Shown in pieces: positions 47,749 to 56,785 of a stretch of 64,000 nucleotides of DNA. The stretch is from Pelomonas sp047654785 (lineage in GTDB: Bacteria; Pseudomonadota; Gammaproteobacteria; Burkholderiales; Burkholderiaceae_C). The stretch covers positions 930,001 to 994,000 of the forward strand of contig NZ_JASGKQ010000002.1 in the NCBI RefSeq assembly GCF_047654785.1, read 5' to 3'. The position numbers and the translations under genes were made by a program. The notes beneath the pieces are model-generated. The model did no database searches. It was not told the origin of the DNA and worked only from the letters and a program-made list of their open reading frames with translations. The first letter of the stretch is position 1. Each line of letters opens with the position of its first letter.

Positions 47749-49233
47749 CTAGCGCTGCGCCTCGAACAGCAGCCCCAGCTGGCTGGCCAGCAGCAGCTCC
47801 TGTCGGGTCCAGGCGCGCGTCGCGCGGGCGTCCACCAGCCACAGCGCGCCGGCCAGCTCGGTGCCGTGGTACAGCGGCACCTCGATGCGCGCCTGCGCCG
47901 CGCCGCGCAGGCCGGCCAGTTCGGCGTGGCAGGGGTGCAGCGCGGCGTCGGGCAGGGCCAGCGGCGCGGCGTGGCGGGTCAGCAGGTCGAGGTAGCGGGG
48001 CTGTGCCTGCGCGTCCAGGCCGTCGGGGCCGAGCGGCCAGCGGATGACGCTGGCCAGGCCCAGGATGCGCGCGCTGGCCGCGTCCAGCTCGGCCCGCGCG
48101 TCGGCCGGCGGCGCGGCGGCCAGGCGGCGGCGCTGGCCGCACAGGTGCAGCAGCAGCTCCTCGGGCGTCACCGGCGCGCCGGCTTCGTCGGCGGACGGCG
48201 CCCCCAGCGTCGCGCGGGCGGGCAGGGACAGCCGCTCGATCTCGGACTGCAGCGCCAGGTGCTGCCACAGGTGCTCCAGCGCGCCGGCGGCGTCGCCCCC
48301 GGCCTGCAGCAGCTGCGCCAGCTGCAGGTGCGCCTGGCGCGCCTGGGCGCGGGTCTGGATGCGCTGGGCCAGCGCCAGCGCGTGGCGGGTGGAGCGCACG
48401 GCGGCGGCGTTGTCGCCGCGGGCCAGCGCGATCTCGGTCCAGGTGCGGCTGGCGGCGGCCTCCAGCCAGGGGTAGCCGTGGCGGGCGGCGATGTCGAGCG
48501 CCAGGCGGCAGTCGGCCACGGCCCAGTCCATGCGCTGGCGGGCCAGCGCGGCGCGCGCCAGGTGCCAGTGCGCCTCGGCCTCGAACACGCGGTGCCCGCC
48601 GCGCCGCGCGGCGGCCAGGCCGTGGCTGAAGTGGCGCTCGGCGGCGGGCAGGTCGCCGGTCTCGAAGCTGCCGACGCCGATGTTCAGCGCCAGCTTGGCG
48701 GCCAGGTGGCTGTCGTCCAGGCCGCCGAGGTGCTCGGCGGCGTTGCGCATCTGGCGCAGGCCGCGCGCCCAGTCGGCCTGCGCGTAGTGGAGCTGGCCCA
48801 GGCCGATGCGCGCGGCCACGCCGGTGGGCAGGTGGCCGCTGACTTCCGCGAGGTCCAGCGCGCGGCTCCACTGCTCGCTGGCGAGCTGGTACTCGCCCTG
48901 CTGGTAGGCGATGCGGCCCAGCGCCTCGCAGACCCGCGCGGCCTCGGCGGGAAAGTGGCCGGCCGCCGCGAGCGCGCCGGCCTGCTCCAGCGCCGGCAGC
49001 AGCTCCAGCGCGCGGCCGCGCGGCTCCAGCAGGCCGAAGCGGGCGTACAGCGCGTCCACGCCGGCCGCGGTGTCGCCGGCCGCGAAGGCGTTGGCGCTCA
49101 GCGTGGCCAGCAGCCGGTCGGCGTGCAGCGGGTGGCGGTGCGCGACGCGGGCCATGCGGGCGAGCAGGCCGGGCAGTGCCGCGCAGGCGGCTGGAGGGGG
49201 CGTGGGCACGGCGGGAACGGGTTGGTTTCTCAC
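47749..49233 (-). CDS. TPR-repeat protein with C-terminal GAF-like region
   Basis: A 494-residue cytoplasmic protein. Residues about 30-330 are helical TPR repeats (AARVCEALGRIAYQQGEYQL, AKLALNIGVGSFETGDLPAA). The C-terminal part (about 380-494) has a GAF-like sequence: ARIEVPLYHGTELAGALWLV. It starts at GTG 49233 without a strong ribosome binding site; ATG 49155 is an alternative. The gene diverges from the nag operon and its start overlaps a nag-type operator, so it could be controlled by the same repressor, though nothing else links it to chitin use. Confidence 0.65.
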   Translation of the reverse strand: MRNQPVPAVPTPPPAACAALPGLLARMARVAHRHPLHADRLLATLSANAFAAGDTAAGVDALYARFGLLEPRGRALELLPALEQAGALAAAGHFPAEAARVCEALGRIAYQQGEYQLASEQWSRALDLAEVSGHLPTGVAARIGLGQLHYAQADWARGLRQMRNAAEHLGGLDDSHLAAKLALNIGVGSFETGDLPAAERHFSHGLAAARRGGHRVFEAEAHWHLARAALARQRMDWAVADCRLALDIAARHGYPWLEAAASRTWTEIALARGDNAAAVRSTRHALALAQRIQTRAQARQAHLQLAQLLQAGGDAAGALEHLWQHLALQSEIERLSLPARATLGAPSADEAGAPVTPEELLLHLCGQRRRLAAAPPADARAELDAASARILGLASVIRWPLGPDGLDAQAQPRYLDLLTRHAAPLALPDAALHPCHAELAGLRGAAQARIEVPLYHGTELAGALWLVDARATRAWTRQELLLASQLGLLFEAQR

Positions 49234-49239
49234 TGGTAT
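49223..49239 (+). promoter_or_regulatory. nag-type operator copy, at the TPR gene start
   Basis: TGGTTT-N5-TGGTAT (49223-49228 and 49234-49239), two half-sites 11 bases apart, matches the spacing of the site at 49367-49383. It overlaps the start codon of the divergent TPR gene. Confidence 0.45.
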
Positions 49240-49331
49240 TCTTGTCGAACCCGGCGCTGCGCCGCGCTGCAGATTTCACGCCGGCGACGCCCCTGGCGGC
49301 AGCGCCGCCCGCGGTCCGCGGGAGCGGCCAT

Positions 49332-49348
49332 AGACCAGTTTAAAACCA
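49332..49348 (-). promoter_or_regulatory. nag-type operator copy, inverted orientation
   Basis: Read on the minus strand this is TGGTTT-TAAAC-TGGTCT, the same half-site pair 11 bases apart. It lies 18 bases upstream of the main site at the nag promoter. Confidence 0.5.
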
Positions 49349-49349
49349 A

Positions 49350-49383
49350 TTGACGGTCCACCTTGTTGGTATTAGAGTGGTAT
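49350..49383 (+). promoter_or_regulatory. Promoter and operator of the nag operon
   Basis: TTGACG (49350-49355) and TAGAGT (49373-49378) 17 bases apart form a plausible sigma-70 promoter. The operator TGGTAT-TAGAG-TGGTAT (49367-49383) covers the -10 box. A GntR/HutC-type repressor, encoded by the second gene of the operon, is the obvious candidate to bind it and be released by a GlcNAc- or GlcN-phosphate. Confidence 0.65.
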
Positions 49384-49402
49384 CGACTTCCTGCCGTCGA
49401 TC

Positions 49403-50308
49403 ATGCCGCTCTCCCTCGCTCCCGACCTGCTGACCTCCCGTGACTCCGGCCGACCCGCGCGTTGGTGGGTGGGCATCGACGGCGGCGGCACCGGCACGCG
49501 CGCCGTCGTGGCCGATGGGCAGGGTCGCGTGCTGGGCCGGGGCGAGGCCGGCGCGTCGGCGCTGGGGCAGGGCGCGGCGCAGGCCTGGCGGCATGTGGCC
49601 GAGGCCGTCGCGCGGGCCGGCGTGGACGGGCTGGCGCTGGCGGATTGCGCGCTGGGCCTGGGCCTGTCGGGCACCGGCGTGCCGGCGCAGCTGCAGGCCT
49701 TCGTCGCGGCCGACCCGGGCGTCGCGCGCTTCACGCTGGTGACGGACGGCATGGCCGCGCTGCTCGGCGCCCATGCCGGCGAGCCGGGCGCGCTGATGAT
49801 CTCCGGCACCGGCTCGGTCGCCGAGGCGCTGCTGCCGGACGGCAGCCGGCGCATGGTGGGCGGCTGGGGCTGGCAGATCGGCGACGAGGGCAGCGGCGCC
49901 TGGCTGGGCCAGCAGGCGATGAAGCTGGCGCAGGCGGCCTACGACGGCCGCGCCGCCGCCGGCCCGCTGGTGCAGGCCGTGTGGGCGAAGGCCGGCGCGT
50001 CGCGCGAGGCGATGCTGGGCTTTTGCGCGGCGGCGGGGCAGGGCGGCTATGCCGGCCTGGCGCCGCTGGTGTTCGAGCACGAGGCCGCCGACCCCGCCGC
50101 CGCCGCGCTGCTGGGCGAGGCCGCGCGCGCGCTGGAGGCGCTGGCCGCGGCCGTCCACCCGAGCCTGCCGCTGGCGCTGGCCGGCAGCGTCGCGCTGCGC
50201 CTGGCGCCGCGCTTCGGCCCGGCGCTGCAGGCCCGCCGCGTCGAGCCCCGGGGCGACGCCGCGTCCGGCGCGCTGTGGCTGATCCAGCAGCAGGCGAGGC
50301 CCGCATGA
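49403..50308 (+). CDS. nagK: N-acetylglucosamine/glucosamine kinase, BadF/BadG family
   Basis: A 301-residue ASKHA kinase. The phosphate-1 loop is VGIDGGGTGTRAVVADGQG, the phosphate-2 loop is LMISGTGSVAEALL, the adenosine stretch is LALAGSVALRLAP, and WGWQIGDEGSGAWLGQQ is the family core. It opens a nine-gene nag operon and would phosphorylate GlcNAc or glucosamine entering through a non-PTS transporter. It overlaps the next gene by ATGA. The exact sugar is inferred from context. Confidence 0.85.
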   Translation: MPLSLAPDLLTSRDSGRPARWWVGIDGGGTGTRAVVADGQGRVLGRGEAGASALGQGAAQAWRHVAEAVARAGVDGLALADCALGLGLSGTGVPAQLQAFVAADPGVARFTLVTDGMAALLGAHAGEPGALMISGTGSVAEALLPDGSRRMVGGWGWQIGDEGSGAWLGQQAMKLAQAAYDGRAAAGPLVQAVWAKAGASREAMLGFCAAAGQGGYAGLAPLVFEHEAADPAAAALLGEAARALEALAAAVHPSLPLALAGSVALRLAPRFGPALQARRVEPRGDAASGALWLIQQQARPA

Positions 50309-51033
50309 GCGCCGTTTTCGACTTCAGGCCCGACCCCAACGCCGCGTCGCCGCTGTACATGCAGCTGGCGCAGAGCCTGGCGCAGGCGATCCGCGACGGT
50401 GTGTTCCACGCCGACGAGGCGCTGCCCAGCGAGCGCGTGCTGGCCGAGCAACTGGCGCTGTCGCGCGTGACCGCGCGCAAGGCCATCGACCGGCTGGTGG
50501 AGCAGGGCCTGATCATCCGCAAGCGCGGCTCGGGCAACTACATCGCGCCCAAGCTGGAGCAGCCGCTGACGCGCCTGACCAGCTTCTCCGAGGAGCTGCA
50601 CCAGCGTGGCTTCATCCCCAGCTCGCGCTGGCTGGTGCGCGGCTTCACGCCCGCGGCGCCGGACGAGCAGCTGTCGCTGGAGCTCAAGAGCGGCGAGCGC
50701 GTCGCGCGGCTGGAGCGGCTGCGGATGGCGGACGCGGTGGTGATGGCCTACGAGGTCAGCGTGCTGCCGCAGAGCGTGCTGCCGGACCCGCAGAAGGTCG
50801 AGGCGTCGCTGTACACCCACCTCGGCGACCGCGCGCCGGTGCGCGCGCTGCAGCACATCCGCGCGCTGAACGCCGACGCCAAGCTCGCCGGCCTGCTGGA
50901 AGTGCCGCTGGGCGCGGCCGTGCTGTTCATCACCCGGGTGGGCTACCTCGCCTCGGGGCAGGCGGTGGAGCTGACGCACTCCTACTGCCGCAGCGACTAC
51001 TACGACTTCGTCGCCGAAATGAGGCGCGACTGA
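50305..51033 (+). CDS. nagQ: GntR/HutC-family repressor of the nag operon
   Basis: A 242-residue regulator. The winged helix contains SPLYMQLAQSLAQAIRDGVF, LPSERVLAEQLALSRVTARK and RLVEQGLIIRKRGSGNYIAP. The C-terminal UTRA domain contains LTRLTSFSEELHQRGFIPSS and ALQHIRALNADAKLAGLL, where HutC-type proteins bind sugar phosphates or other small effectors. Its place between nagK and nagA fits the NagQ role. The direct-repeat operators at 49223-49383 and 63014-63030 are its likely targets. Its stop and the nagA start share TGATG. Confidence 0.85.
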   Translation: MSAVFDFRPDPNAASPLYMQLAQSLAQAIRDGVFHADEALPSERVLAEQLALSRVTARKAIDRLVEQGLIIRKRGSGNYIAPKLEQPLTRLTSFSEELHQRGFIPSSRWLVRGFTPAAPDEQLSLELKSGERVARLERLRMADAVVMAYEVSVLPQSVLPDPQKVEASLYTHLGDRAPVRALQHIRALNADAKLAGLLEVPLGAAVLFITRVGYLASGQAVELTHSYCRSDYYDFVAEMRRD

Positions 51034-52157
51034 TGCGGATCGAAGGCGACATCGTCACGCCGCAGGGCGTGCTGCGCGGCCACCTGGACCTGGCGCAGGG
51101 CCGCATCGCGGCCGTGGCCGGCGCGCCCGTCGACGCGGCGCGCGCGGGCGAGGGCGGCCGGCCGGTGCTGCTGCCCGGCTTCATCGACACCCACGTCCAC
51201 GGCGGCGGCGGCCGCGACACGATGGAGGGCGGCGATGCCATCGCCACCATCGCGCGCCGCCACGCCCGCCACGGCACGACCGGCATGCTGGCCACGACGA
51301 TGACGGCGCCCATCGCCGACATCGAGGCCGCGCTGCGGGCGCTGGGGCCGGTCTGCCGCGAGCGCGCGCCGCAGTCGGCCCGCGTGCTGGGCGTGCACCT
51401 GGAAGGCCCCTACATCAGCCCCGGCCGCCTGGGCGCGCAGCCCGCGCACGCGATCCCCGCGACGCTGGCCGAGGTGCAGCGCCTGAACGCCATCGCGCCG
51501 ATCCGCGTGCTGACGATCGCGCCCGAGATGGCCGGCCACCTGGCGCTGATCGGCCCGCTGCGCGACGCCGGCATCCGCGTGCAGATCGGCCACAGCAGCG
51601 GCAGCTACGAGGACGGCCTGGCCGCGCTGAATGCCGGCGCGGCCGGCTTCACCCATCTCTTCAACGCCATGAGCGGCCTGCACCACCGCGAGCCCGGCAT
51701 GGTCGGCGCGGCGCTGGCGCACGGCGAGCACGCCGAGCTGATCCCCGACCTGCTGCACGTCCACCCCGGCGCCATCCGCGCCGCGCTGCGCTGCATCCCG
51801 GGCCTGTTCTGCGTGACCGATTCGACCGCCGCCGCCGGCATGCCCGATGGCGAGTACCGCCTCGGCGAGCACACGGTGCAGAAATGCCTGGGCGGCGTGC
51901 GCCTGGCCGACGGCACGCTGGCCGGCAGCGCGCTGACGATGGACCAGGCGCTGCGCAACTTGGTGCAGCGACTGGCGCTGCCGCTGGAGGACGCCGTGCG
52001 GCGCGTGGCGACGACGGCGGCGGACTACCTCGGCCTGCCGGACCGCGGCCGCCTGGCGCCCGGCGCCTGGGCCGATGTGGTGGTGATGGATGCGGCGCTG
52101 AGCGTGCAGCGCGTGTTTGTGGAAGGTGAAGAGATCGATGACCTCGCTGATGCTTGA
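51033..52157 (+). CDS. nagA: N-acetylglucosamine-6-phosphate deacetylase
   Basis: NagA removes acetate from GlcNAc-6-phosphate. The amidohydrolase metal motif is LPGFIDTHVHGGGGRDTMEG, followed by GVHLEGPYISPGRLGAQPAH, HLFNAMSGLHHREPGMVGAA and SALTMDQALRNLV. The catalytic Asp region is FCVTDSTAAAGMPDG. Length is 374 residues. It overlaps the upstream regulator by one base and the downstream deaminase by about 20 bases. Confidence 0.95.
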   Translation: MRIEGDIVTPQGVLRGHLDLAQGRIAAVAGAPVDAARAGEGGRPVLLPGFIDTHVHGGGGRDTMEGGDAIATIARRHARHGTTGMLATTMTAPIADIEAALRALGPVCRERAPQSARVLGVHLEGPYISPGRLGAQPAHAIPATLAEVQRLNAIAPIRVLTIAPEMAGHLALIGPLRDAGIRVQIGHSSGSYEDGLAALNAGAAGFTHLFNAMSGLHHREPGMVGAALAHGEHAELIPDLLHVHPGAIRAALRCIPGLFCVTDSTAAAGMPDGEYRLGEHTVQKCLGGVRLADGTLAGSALTMDQALRNLVQRLALPLEDAVRRVATTAADYLGLPDRGRLAPGAWADVVVMDAALSVQRVFVEGEEIDDLADA

Positions 52158-53172
52158 GGAGGCGCTGAGCGCGCCGGACGTGGTGGCCCGCCAGCTGGCG
52201 GCCGACCCGCTCAGTTACGCCCGGCTGGGCCAGGCGCTGCAGGCGCAGCCGCCCAGCGGCGTGCTGACCATCGCGCGCGGCAGCTCCGACCACGCGGCCC
52301 ACTACCTGGCCTACCTCGTCATGGCGCGGCTGGGCCGGCTGGTCACGTCGCTGCCGATGTCGCTGGTGACGCTGTACCAGAGCCGGCTGCACTGCGAGGG
52401 CCTGCTGTCGCTGGCGTTCTCGCAGTCGGGCCAGAGCCCCGACCTGATCGCGCCGACGGCCTTCTTCCGCGCGGGCGGCGCCCGCACGGTGGCCTTCGTC
52501 AACGCCGCCGGCTCGCCGCTGGCGGCCGCGGCCGAGCATGTGTTCGAGCTGCACGCCGGCCCCGAGAAGAGCGTGGCCGCCACCAAGAGCTACATCGCCC
52601 AGCTGGTGGCCGGCGCCCGCGTGGTGGCCGCCTGGCAGCAGGACGACGCGCTGCGCGCCGCGCTGGACCTGCTGCCCGCGGCGCTGGCGCAGGCCGCCCG
52701 GCTGGACTGGAGTGCCGCGCTGCCGGCGCTGCAGGGCGCGGACCGGCTGTTCGTGCTGGGCCGCGGCACCGGCCTGGCCGTGGCGATGGAGGCCGCGCTC
52801 AAGCTCAAGGAAACCTGCGGCATCCAGGCCGAGGCGTTCTCGGGCGCCGAGGTCAAGCACGGCCCGATGGCGCTGGTGCGCGACGGCTACCCGCTGCTCG
52901 TCTTCGCGCCGCGCGGCCCGGCCCAGGCCGGCCTGCTGGCCATCGCCGAGGAGATGGCCGGCCGCGGCGGCCGCGTGCTGCTGGCCGCGCCGATCGGCAC
53001 CCGGGTGGCGGCGGGCATCGAGCTGCTGCCGCTGGCCACCACGGGCAGCGAGGACCTGGATCCCATCGCGCTGGTGCAGAGCTTCTACCCGATGGTGGAG
53101 GCGCTGGCGCGGGCGCGCGGCTTCGACCCCGACGTCCCGCCCAACCTGGCCAAGGTCACCAAGACCCACTAG
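52138..53172 (+). CDS. SIS-domain glucosamine-6-phosphate deaminase (NagB-II type)
   Basis: A 344-residue protein with two SIS domains like the isomerase half of GlmS: IARGSSDHAAHYLAYL, LAFSQSGQSPDLIAPT, VLGRGTGLAVAMEAALKLKE, EAFSGAEVKHGPMALV and LAKVTKTH at the end. It has no glutaminase domain. In nag operons that lack classical nagB, such as those of Shewanella and Xanthomonas, this protein type deaminates GlcN-6-phosphate to fructose-6-phosphate. The start ATG 52138 overlaps nagA; AAGAGA precedes it. An ATG at 52150 is an alternative. Confidence 0.88.
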   Translation: MTSLMLEEALSAPDVVARQLAADPLSYARLGQALQAQPPSGVLTIARGSSDHAAHYLAYLVMARLGRLVTSLPMSLVTLYQSRLHCEGLLSLAFSQSGQSPDLIAPTAFFRAGGARTVAFVNAAGSPLAAAAEHVFELHAGPEKSVAATKSYIAQLVAGARVVAAWQQDDALRAALDLLPAALAQAARLDWSAALPALQGADRLFVLGRGTGLAVAMEAALKLKETCGIQAEAFSGAEVKHGPMALVRDGYPLLVFAPRGPAQAGLLAIAEEMAGRGGRVLLAAPIGTRVAAGIELLPLATTGSEDLDPIALVQSFYPMVEALARARGFDPDVPPNLAKVTKTH

Positions 53173-53181
53173 AGGACCGCC

Positions 53182-54654
53182 ATGAGCACCTTCGATCCAG
53201 GCCGTCTCGTGATGGTCGACATTCCGGGCCGGTCGCTCGACGCCGAGACCGCCGCCTTCCTGCGCGAGCACAAGATCCGCTCGGTCTGCCTGTTCCGCAA
53301 GAACCTCGGCAGCGAGGACGAGGTGCGCGCGCTGATGCGCGACCTGATCGACGTGCTCGGCCCCGAGGCGCTGATCGGCATCGACCAGGAGGGCGGCGCC
53401 GTCGTGCGCGCCACCTTCCTGCCGCAGCCGCCGTCGGCGATGGCGCTGGGTGCCAGCGGCGACGCGGCGCGCGCCGAGGCCGTCGGCGCGGCCGTCGCGC
53501 GCGGGCTGCGCTCGCTGGGCATCAACTGGAACTTCGCGCCGGTGCTGGACGTCAACAACAACCCGGCCAACCCGGTCATCGGCGAGCGCAGCTTCTCGAA
53601 CGACCCGGCCGAGGTGGCCCGCCTCGCCGCCGCGTGGATGCGCGGCTCGCTGCGCGAGGGCGTGGCCTGCTGCGTGAAGCACTTCCCCGGCCACGGCGAC
53701 ACGCACGTGGACTCGCACCACGCGCTGCCCACCGTCGACAAGAGCCGCGCCGAGCTGGACGCGCTGGAGCTGGCGCCGTTCAAGGCGCTGGCGGCCCAGG
53801 CGCCGGCCATGATGACGGCCCACATCGTCTACCCGCAGATCGACCCCGACCGCCCGGCCACGCTGTCGCCGCAGCTCATCGGCGGCATCCTGCGCCAGGA
53901 CTGGGGCTATGACGGCGTCGTCATCACCGACGCGCTGATGATGAAGGCCGTGGCCGAGCGCTTCGGCTACGCGCGCTCCGCCGTGATGGCCATCGAGGCC
54001 GGCGCCGACATGGTGCTGGCCCAGGGCTCCCAGGCCGAGCAGCTGGTCGCCATCAACGCGCTGCGCGAGGCCTTCGCCAGCGGCCGGCTGGCGCCGGCGC
54101 AGGGCGAGGTGGCGAACGCGCGCCTGGACCGGCTCGCCGCCGCTTACCCGGCCCGCGCCGTGGACGATGCCGCCGCCCGCGCGGCCGACCATGCGCTGAT
54201 GGCCGAGGCCTGGGCCGCCGGTCTGACCGCGCTGCGCGGCGCACGGCCGCCCGCGCTGGGCGCGCCGATCCGCGTCATCGTGCAGGGCGACGTGCCGACC
54301 GACATGGTCTCCGAGGCCGGCCCCACCGGCCGCCAGGCGGTGGCGCTGTTCGAGGCCTTCACCGACGCGCAGATCCAGATGGTGGACGACATCGCCCAGC
54401 TGGACTGGGCCGCGCTGCCCCGCGACGGCCGCGCCAACGTGCTGGTCTCCACCCGCCGCGCCCGCTACGGTCAGGCCGCCGCCGGCTGGCGGCCGGACCT
54501 GCACCTGTCGCTGTGGAACCCCTACCAGGCACTGGACGTGGCCGGCCCGACGCTGCTGAGCTGGGGCTTCGCGCCCGGCGCGCTGGCGGGCGTCAAGGCC
54601 TGGCTGGAAGGCCGCGTGCCGGCGGCCGGCCGCGCGCCCGAGGGGCTGCGCTGA
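53182..54654 (+). CDS. nagZ: GH3 beta-N-acetylhexosaminidase, NagZ-like
   Basis: A 490-residue glycoside hydrolase family 3 enzyme. The substrate loop and the NagZ-type His/Asp dyad are in CVKHFPGHGDTHVDSHHALP, the nucleophile Asp in GYDGVVITDALMMKAVAE, and RSFSNDPAEVARLA and GIDQEGGAVVRATF are also family stretches. The protein is longer than E. coli NagZ (about 340) because of a C-terminal extra domain (about residues 350-490). No signal peptide is seen, so it acts in the cytoplasm on chito-oligosaccharides or muropeptides. It overlaps the MFS gene by TGATG. Confidence 0.9.
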   Translation: MSTFDPGRLVMVDIPGRSLDAETAAFLREHKIRSVCLFRKNLGSEDEVRALMRDLIDVLGPEALIGIDQEGGAVVRATFLPQPPSAMALGASGDAARAEAVGAAVARGLRSLGINWNFAPVLDVNNNPANPVIGERSFSNDPAEVARLAAAWMRGSLREGVACCVKHFPGHGDTHVDSHHALPTVDKSRAELDALELAPFKALAAQAPAMMTAHIVYPQIDPDRPATLSPQLIGGILRQDWGYDGVVITDALMMKAVAERFGYARSAVMAIEAGADMVLAQGSQAEQLVAINALREAFASGRLAPAQGEVANARLDRLAAAYPARAVDDAAARAADHALMAEAWAAGLTALRGARPPALGAPIRVIVQGDVPTDMVSEAGPTGRQAVALFEAFTDAQIQMVDDIAQLDWAALPRDGRANVLVSTRRARYGQAAAGWRPDLHLSLWNPYQALDVAGPTLLSWGFAPGALAGVKAWLEGRVPAAGRAPEGLR

Positions 54655-55925
54655 TGGACGCCGCCGCCAAGCCGGCCGCCGCCAGCCCGATGCGCTGGAT
54701 CCCCAGCCTCTACTTCGTGCAGGGGCTGCAGTTCTTCGTCGTCATGCTGATCGCCGGGCTGATGTTCAAGCAGATGGGCGTGGCCAACGACCAGATCGCG
54801 CGCTGGACCGGCCTGATCGGCCTGGCCTGGGCCTTCAAGCCGCTGTGGAGCCCGCTGGTGGAGCTGGCGCGCAGCAAGAAGCGGGTCGTCGTCGCGATGC
54901 AGTTCAGCGGCGCCGTGGGCCTCGGCCTGCTGGCGCTGGCGCTGCAGGCCAGCAACTTCTTCGCGCTCAGCATCGCGGTGCTGTTCTTCCTGGCCTATGC
55001 CTCGGCCACGCACGACATCGCCTGCGACGGCCTCTACATGGGCTCGCTGGACGCCAAGCGCCAGGCCGCCTACGCGGGCTGGCAGGGCGCGTTCTTCAAT
55101 GCGTCCAAGTTCCTGACGCTGGGCGGCCTGATGGTGCTGGCCGGGCGGCTGGAGACGCGCATGGGCGTGTTCAACGCCTGGAGCCTGATCTTCGCGCTGC
55201 TGGCCGGCCTGCTGGCGCTGCTGGCCGCGTGGAATGCCCGGGCGCTGCCCAACCCGCAGCGCCTGTCCGGCGAGCCGGTGAAGCTGGGCGAGATCGTCGC
55301 CGACTTCCTGAAGAAGCCCGGCATCTGGAAGATGGTGCTGTTCATCGTCATCTTCCGCCTCGCCGAGGGCCAGGTGCAGACCATCGGCCCGCTGTTCCTG
55401 ATCGAGCCGCGCGGCGCCGGCGGCCTGGGCCTGACCAGCGAGCAGGTGGGCGGCGTGTACGGCACGGTGGGCACGGCGGCCTTCCTGGTCGGCTCCATCC
55501 TGGGCGGCTACTTCACCTCCTGGCTGGGCCTGAAGCGCGCGATGCCGGTGCTGGTGCTGATGATGGCCGTGCCCAACGCGGTGTTCTGGGGCCTGAGCCT
55601 GGCGATGCCCACATCCATCTGGACCATCGGCGCGGCCGTGGGCGTGGAGATGTTCGGCTACGGCTTCGGCTTCGTCGGCATGATCCTGTACATCATGCAG
55701 GTGGTGGCCCCGGGCCGCTACCAGACGGCCCACTACGCGCTCGGCTCGGGCGTCATGCAGCTGGGCTTCATCCTCAGCAAGACCCTCAGCGGCGACATCC
55801 AGGTGGCCATGGGCTACCAGCACTTCTTCCTGTGGACGCTGGTCTGCGGCGTGCCCGCGCTGCTGCTGCTGCTGTGGGTGCCCATGCCGCGCCCCAACCC
55901 GACGCCGGAGCCCCTCCCCGCATGA
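54654..55925 (+). CDS. MFS transporter, AmpG-like, for chito-oligosaccharides or GlcNAc
   Basis: A 423-residue inner-membrane transporter with about twelve helices. The N-terminus SPMRWIPSLYFVQGLQFFVV and the stretch ASATHDIACDGLYMGSLDAK resemble AmpG-type muropeptide permeases. It sits in the nag operon between the hexosaminidase and secreted glycosidases, so periplasmic chito-oligosaccharides are the likely cargo; this is inference from context. It overlaps both neighbours (TGATG and ATGA). Confidence 0.83.
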   Translation: MDAAAKPAAASPMRWIPSLYFVQGLQFFVVMLIAGLMFKQMGVANDQIARWTGLIGLAWAFKPLWSPLVELARSKKRVVVAMQFSGAVGLGLLALALQASNFFALSIAVLFFLAYASATHDIACDGLYMGSLDAKRQAAYAGWQGAFFNASKFLTLGGLMVLAGRLETRMGVFNAWSLIFALLAGLLALLAAWNARALPNPQRLSGEPVKLGEIVADFLKKPGIWKMVLFIVIFRLAEGQVQTIGPLFLIEPRGAGGLGLTSEQVGGVYGTVGTAAFLVGSILGGYFTSWLGLKRAMPVLVLMMAVPNAVFWGLSLAMPTSIWTIGAAVGVEMFGYGFGFVGMILYIMQVVAPGRYQTAHYALGSGVMQLGFILSKTLSGDIQVAMGYQHFFLWTLVCGVPALLLLLWVPMPRPNPTPEPLPA

Positions 55926-56785
55926 AGCACGCCTTCTTCTCCCTGCCAGCCCTGGCCCTGGCCGCGGCGCCCGCCCTCGCGGCCAACGCCGCGGCCGGCG
56001 AGTTCTTCGACGACTTCTCCCAGCCCGACACCGCCGCGCTGCGCGCCAGCGGCTGGGTGCTGCGCGACGGCGGCGGCCACCCCGGCCTGCCGGGCACGCG
56101 CTTCGCGCCCGGCCAGGTGTCCGTCGCCGACGGCCAGCTGAAGCTGCGGCTGGACACGGATGGCACCGCCGCCGGCACCGCGCAGCCGCAGCTGTGCGCG
56201 GCGCGCAAGTTCCTGTGGGGCACGACGACGGCGCGCGTGCGGCTGCGCGACACCGCCACGCGCGACACCGTCGTGCAGGCCTTCTACCTCGCCGGCCCGC
56301 TGCGCTACGACTTCGACCCCGAGTTCAGCGAGGTCGATTTCGAATACCTCCCGCACGGCGGCTGGGGCGCGCCGGACACGCGGCTGTACGGCGTGGCCTG
56401 GCACACCGTGCGCGTGAATCCCTTTCTGCCGTTCAACAGCTCGGGCCAGCACAAGGGCTCGCATGACGGCTGGCAACTCCTGACCGTGCAGGTCGAGGCC
56501 GGCCGCGTGCGCCACTACGCCAACGACAAGCTGCTCAACGAGGCCGCCGGCCGCAACGTGCCGGTGAAGCCCATGGCGATCAGCTTCAGCCACTGGTTGT
56601 CCGGCGGCGCGACGCCCGGCGCGGCGCGCGCGCACGAGTTCGAGGTCGACTGGGTGCTGCACGCCCAGGGCCAGGTGCTCAGCCCGGCGGCCATGCAGGC
56701 GCGCGCCGCCGAACTGCAGCGCCAGGGCGTGGCCCGCCGCGACACCGTGCCCGACGCCGGCCTGACCAGCGACTGCAACCTATGA
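55922..56785 (+). CDS. GH16-family glycoside hydrolase, exported
   Basis: A 287-residue protein with the signal peptide HAFFSLPALALAAAPALAAN. The concanavalin-like fold carries the GH16 active site ExDxE in PEFSEVDFEYLP, with the two catalytic Glu. The region YGVAWHTVRVNPFLPF and HEFEVDWVLHAQG completes the domain. GH16 enzymes usually cut beta-1,3/1,4-glucans or galactans, so its presence in a GlcNAc operon is noteworthy. It overlaps the MFS and chitinase genes by 4 bases each. Confidence 0.85.
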   Translation: MKHAFFSLPALALAAAPALAANAAAGEFFDDFSQPDTAALRASGWVLRDGGGHPGLPGTRFAPGQVSVADGQLKLRLDTDGTAAGTAQPQLCAARKFLWGTTTARVRLRDTATRDTVVQAFYLAGPLRYDFDPEFSEVDFEYLPHGGWGAPDTRLYGVAWHTVRVNPFLPFNSSGQHKGSHDGWQLLTVQVEAGRVRHYANDKLLNEAAGRNVPVKPMAISFSHWLSGGATPGAARAHEFEVDWVLHAQGQVLSPAAMQARAAELQRQGVARRDTVPDAGLTSDCNL

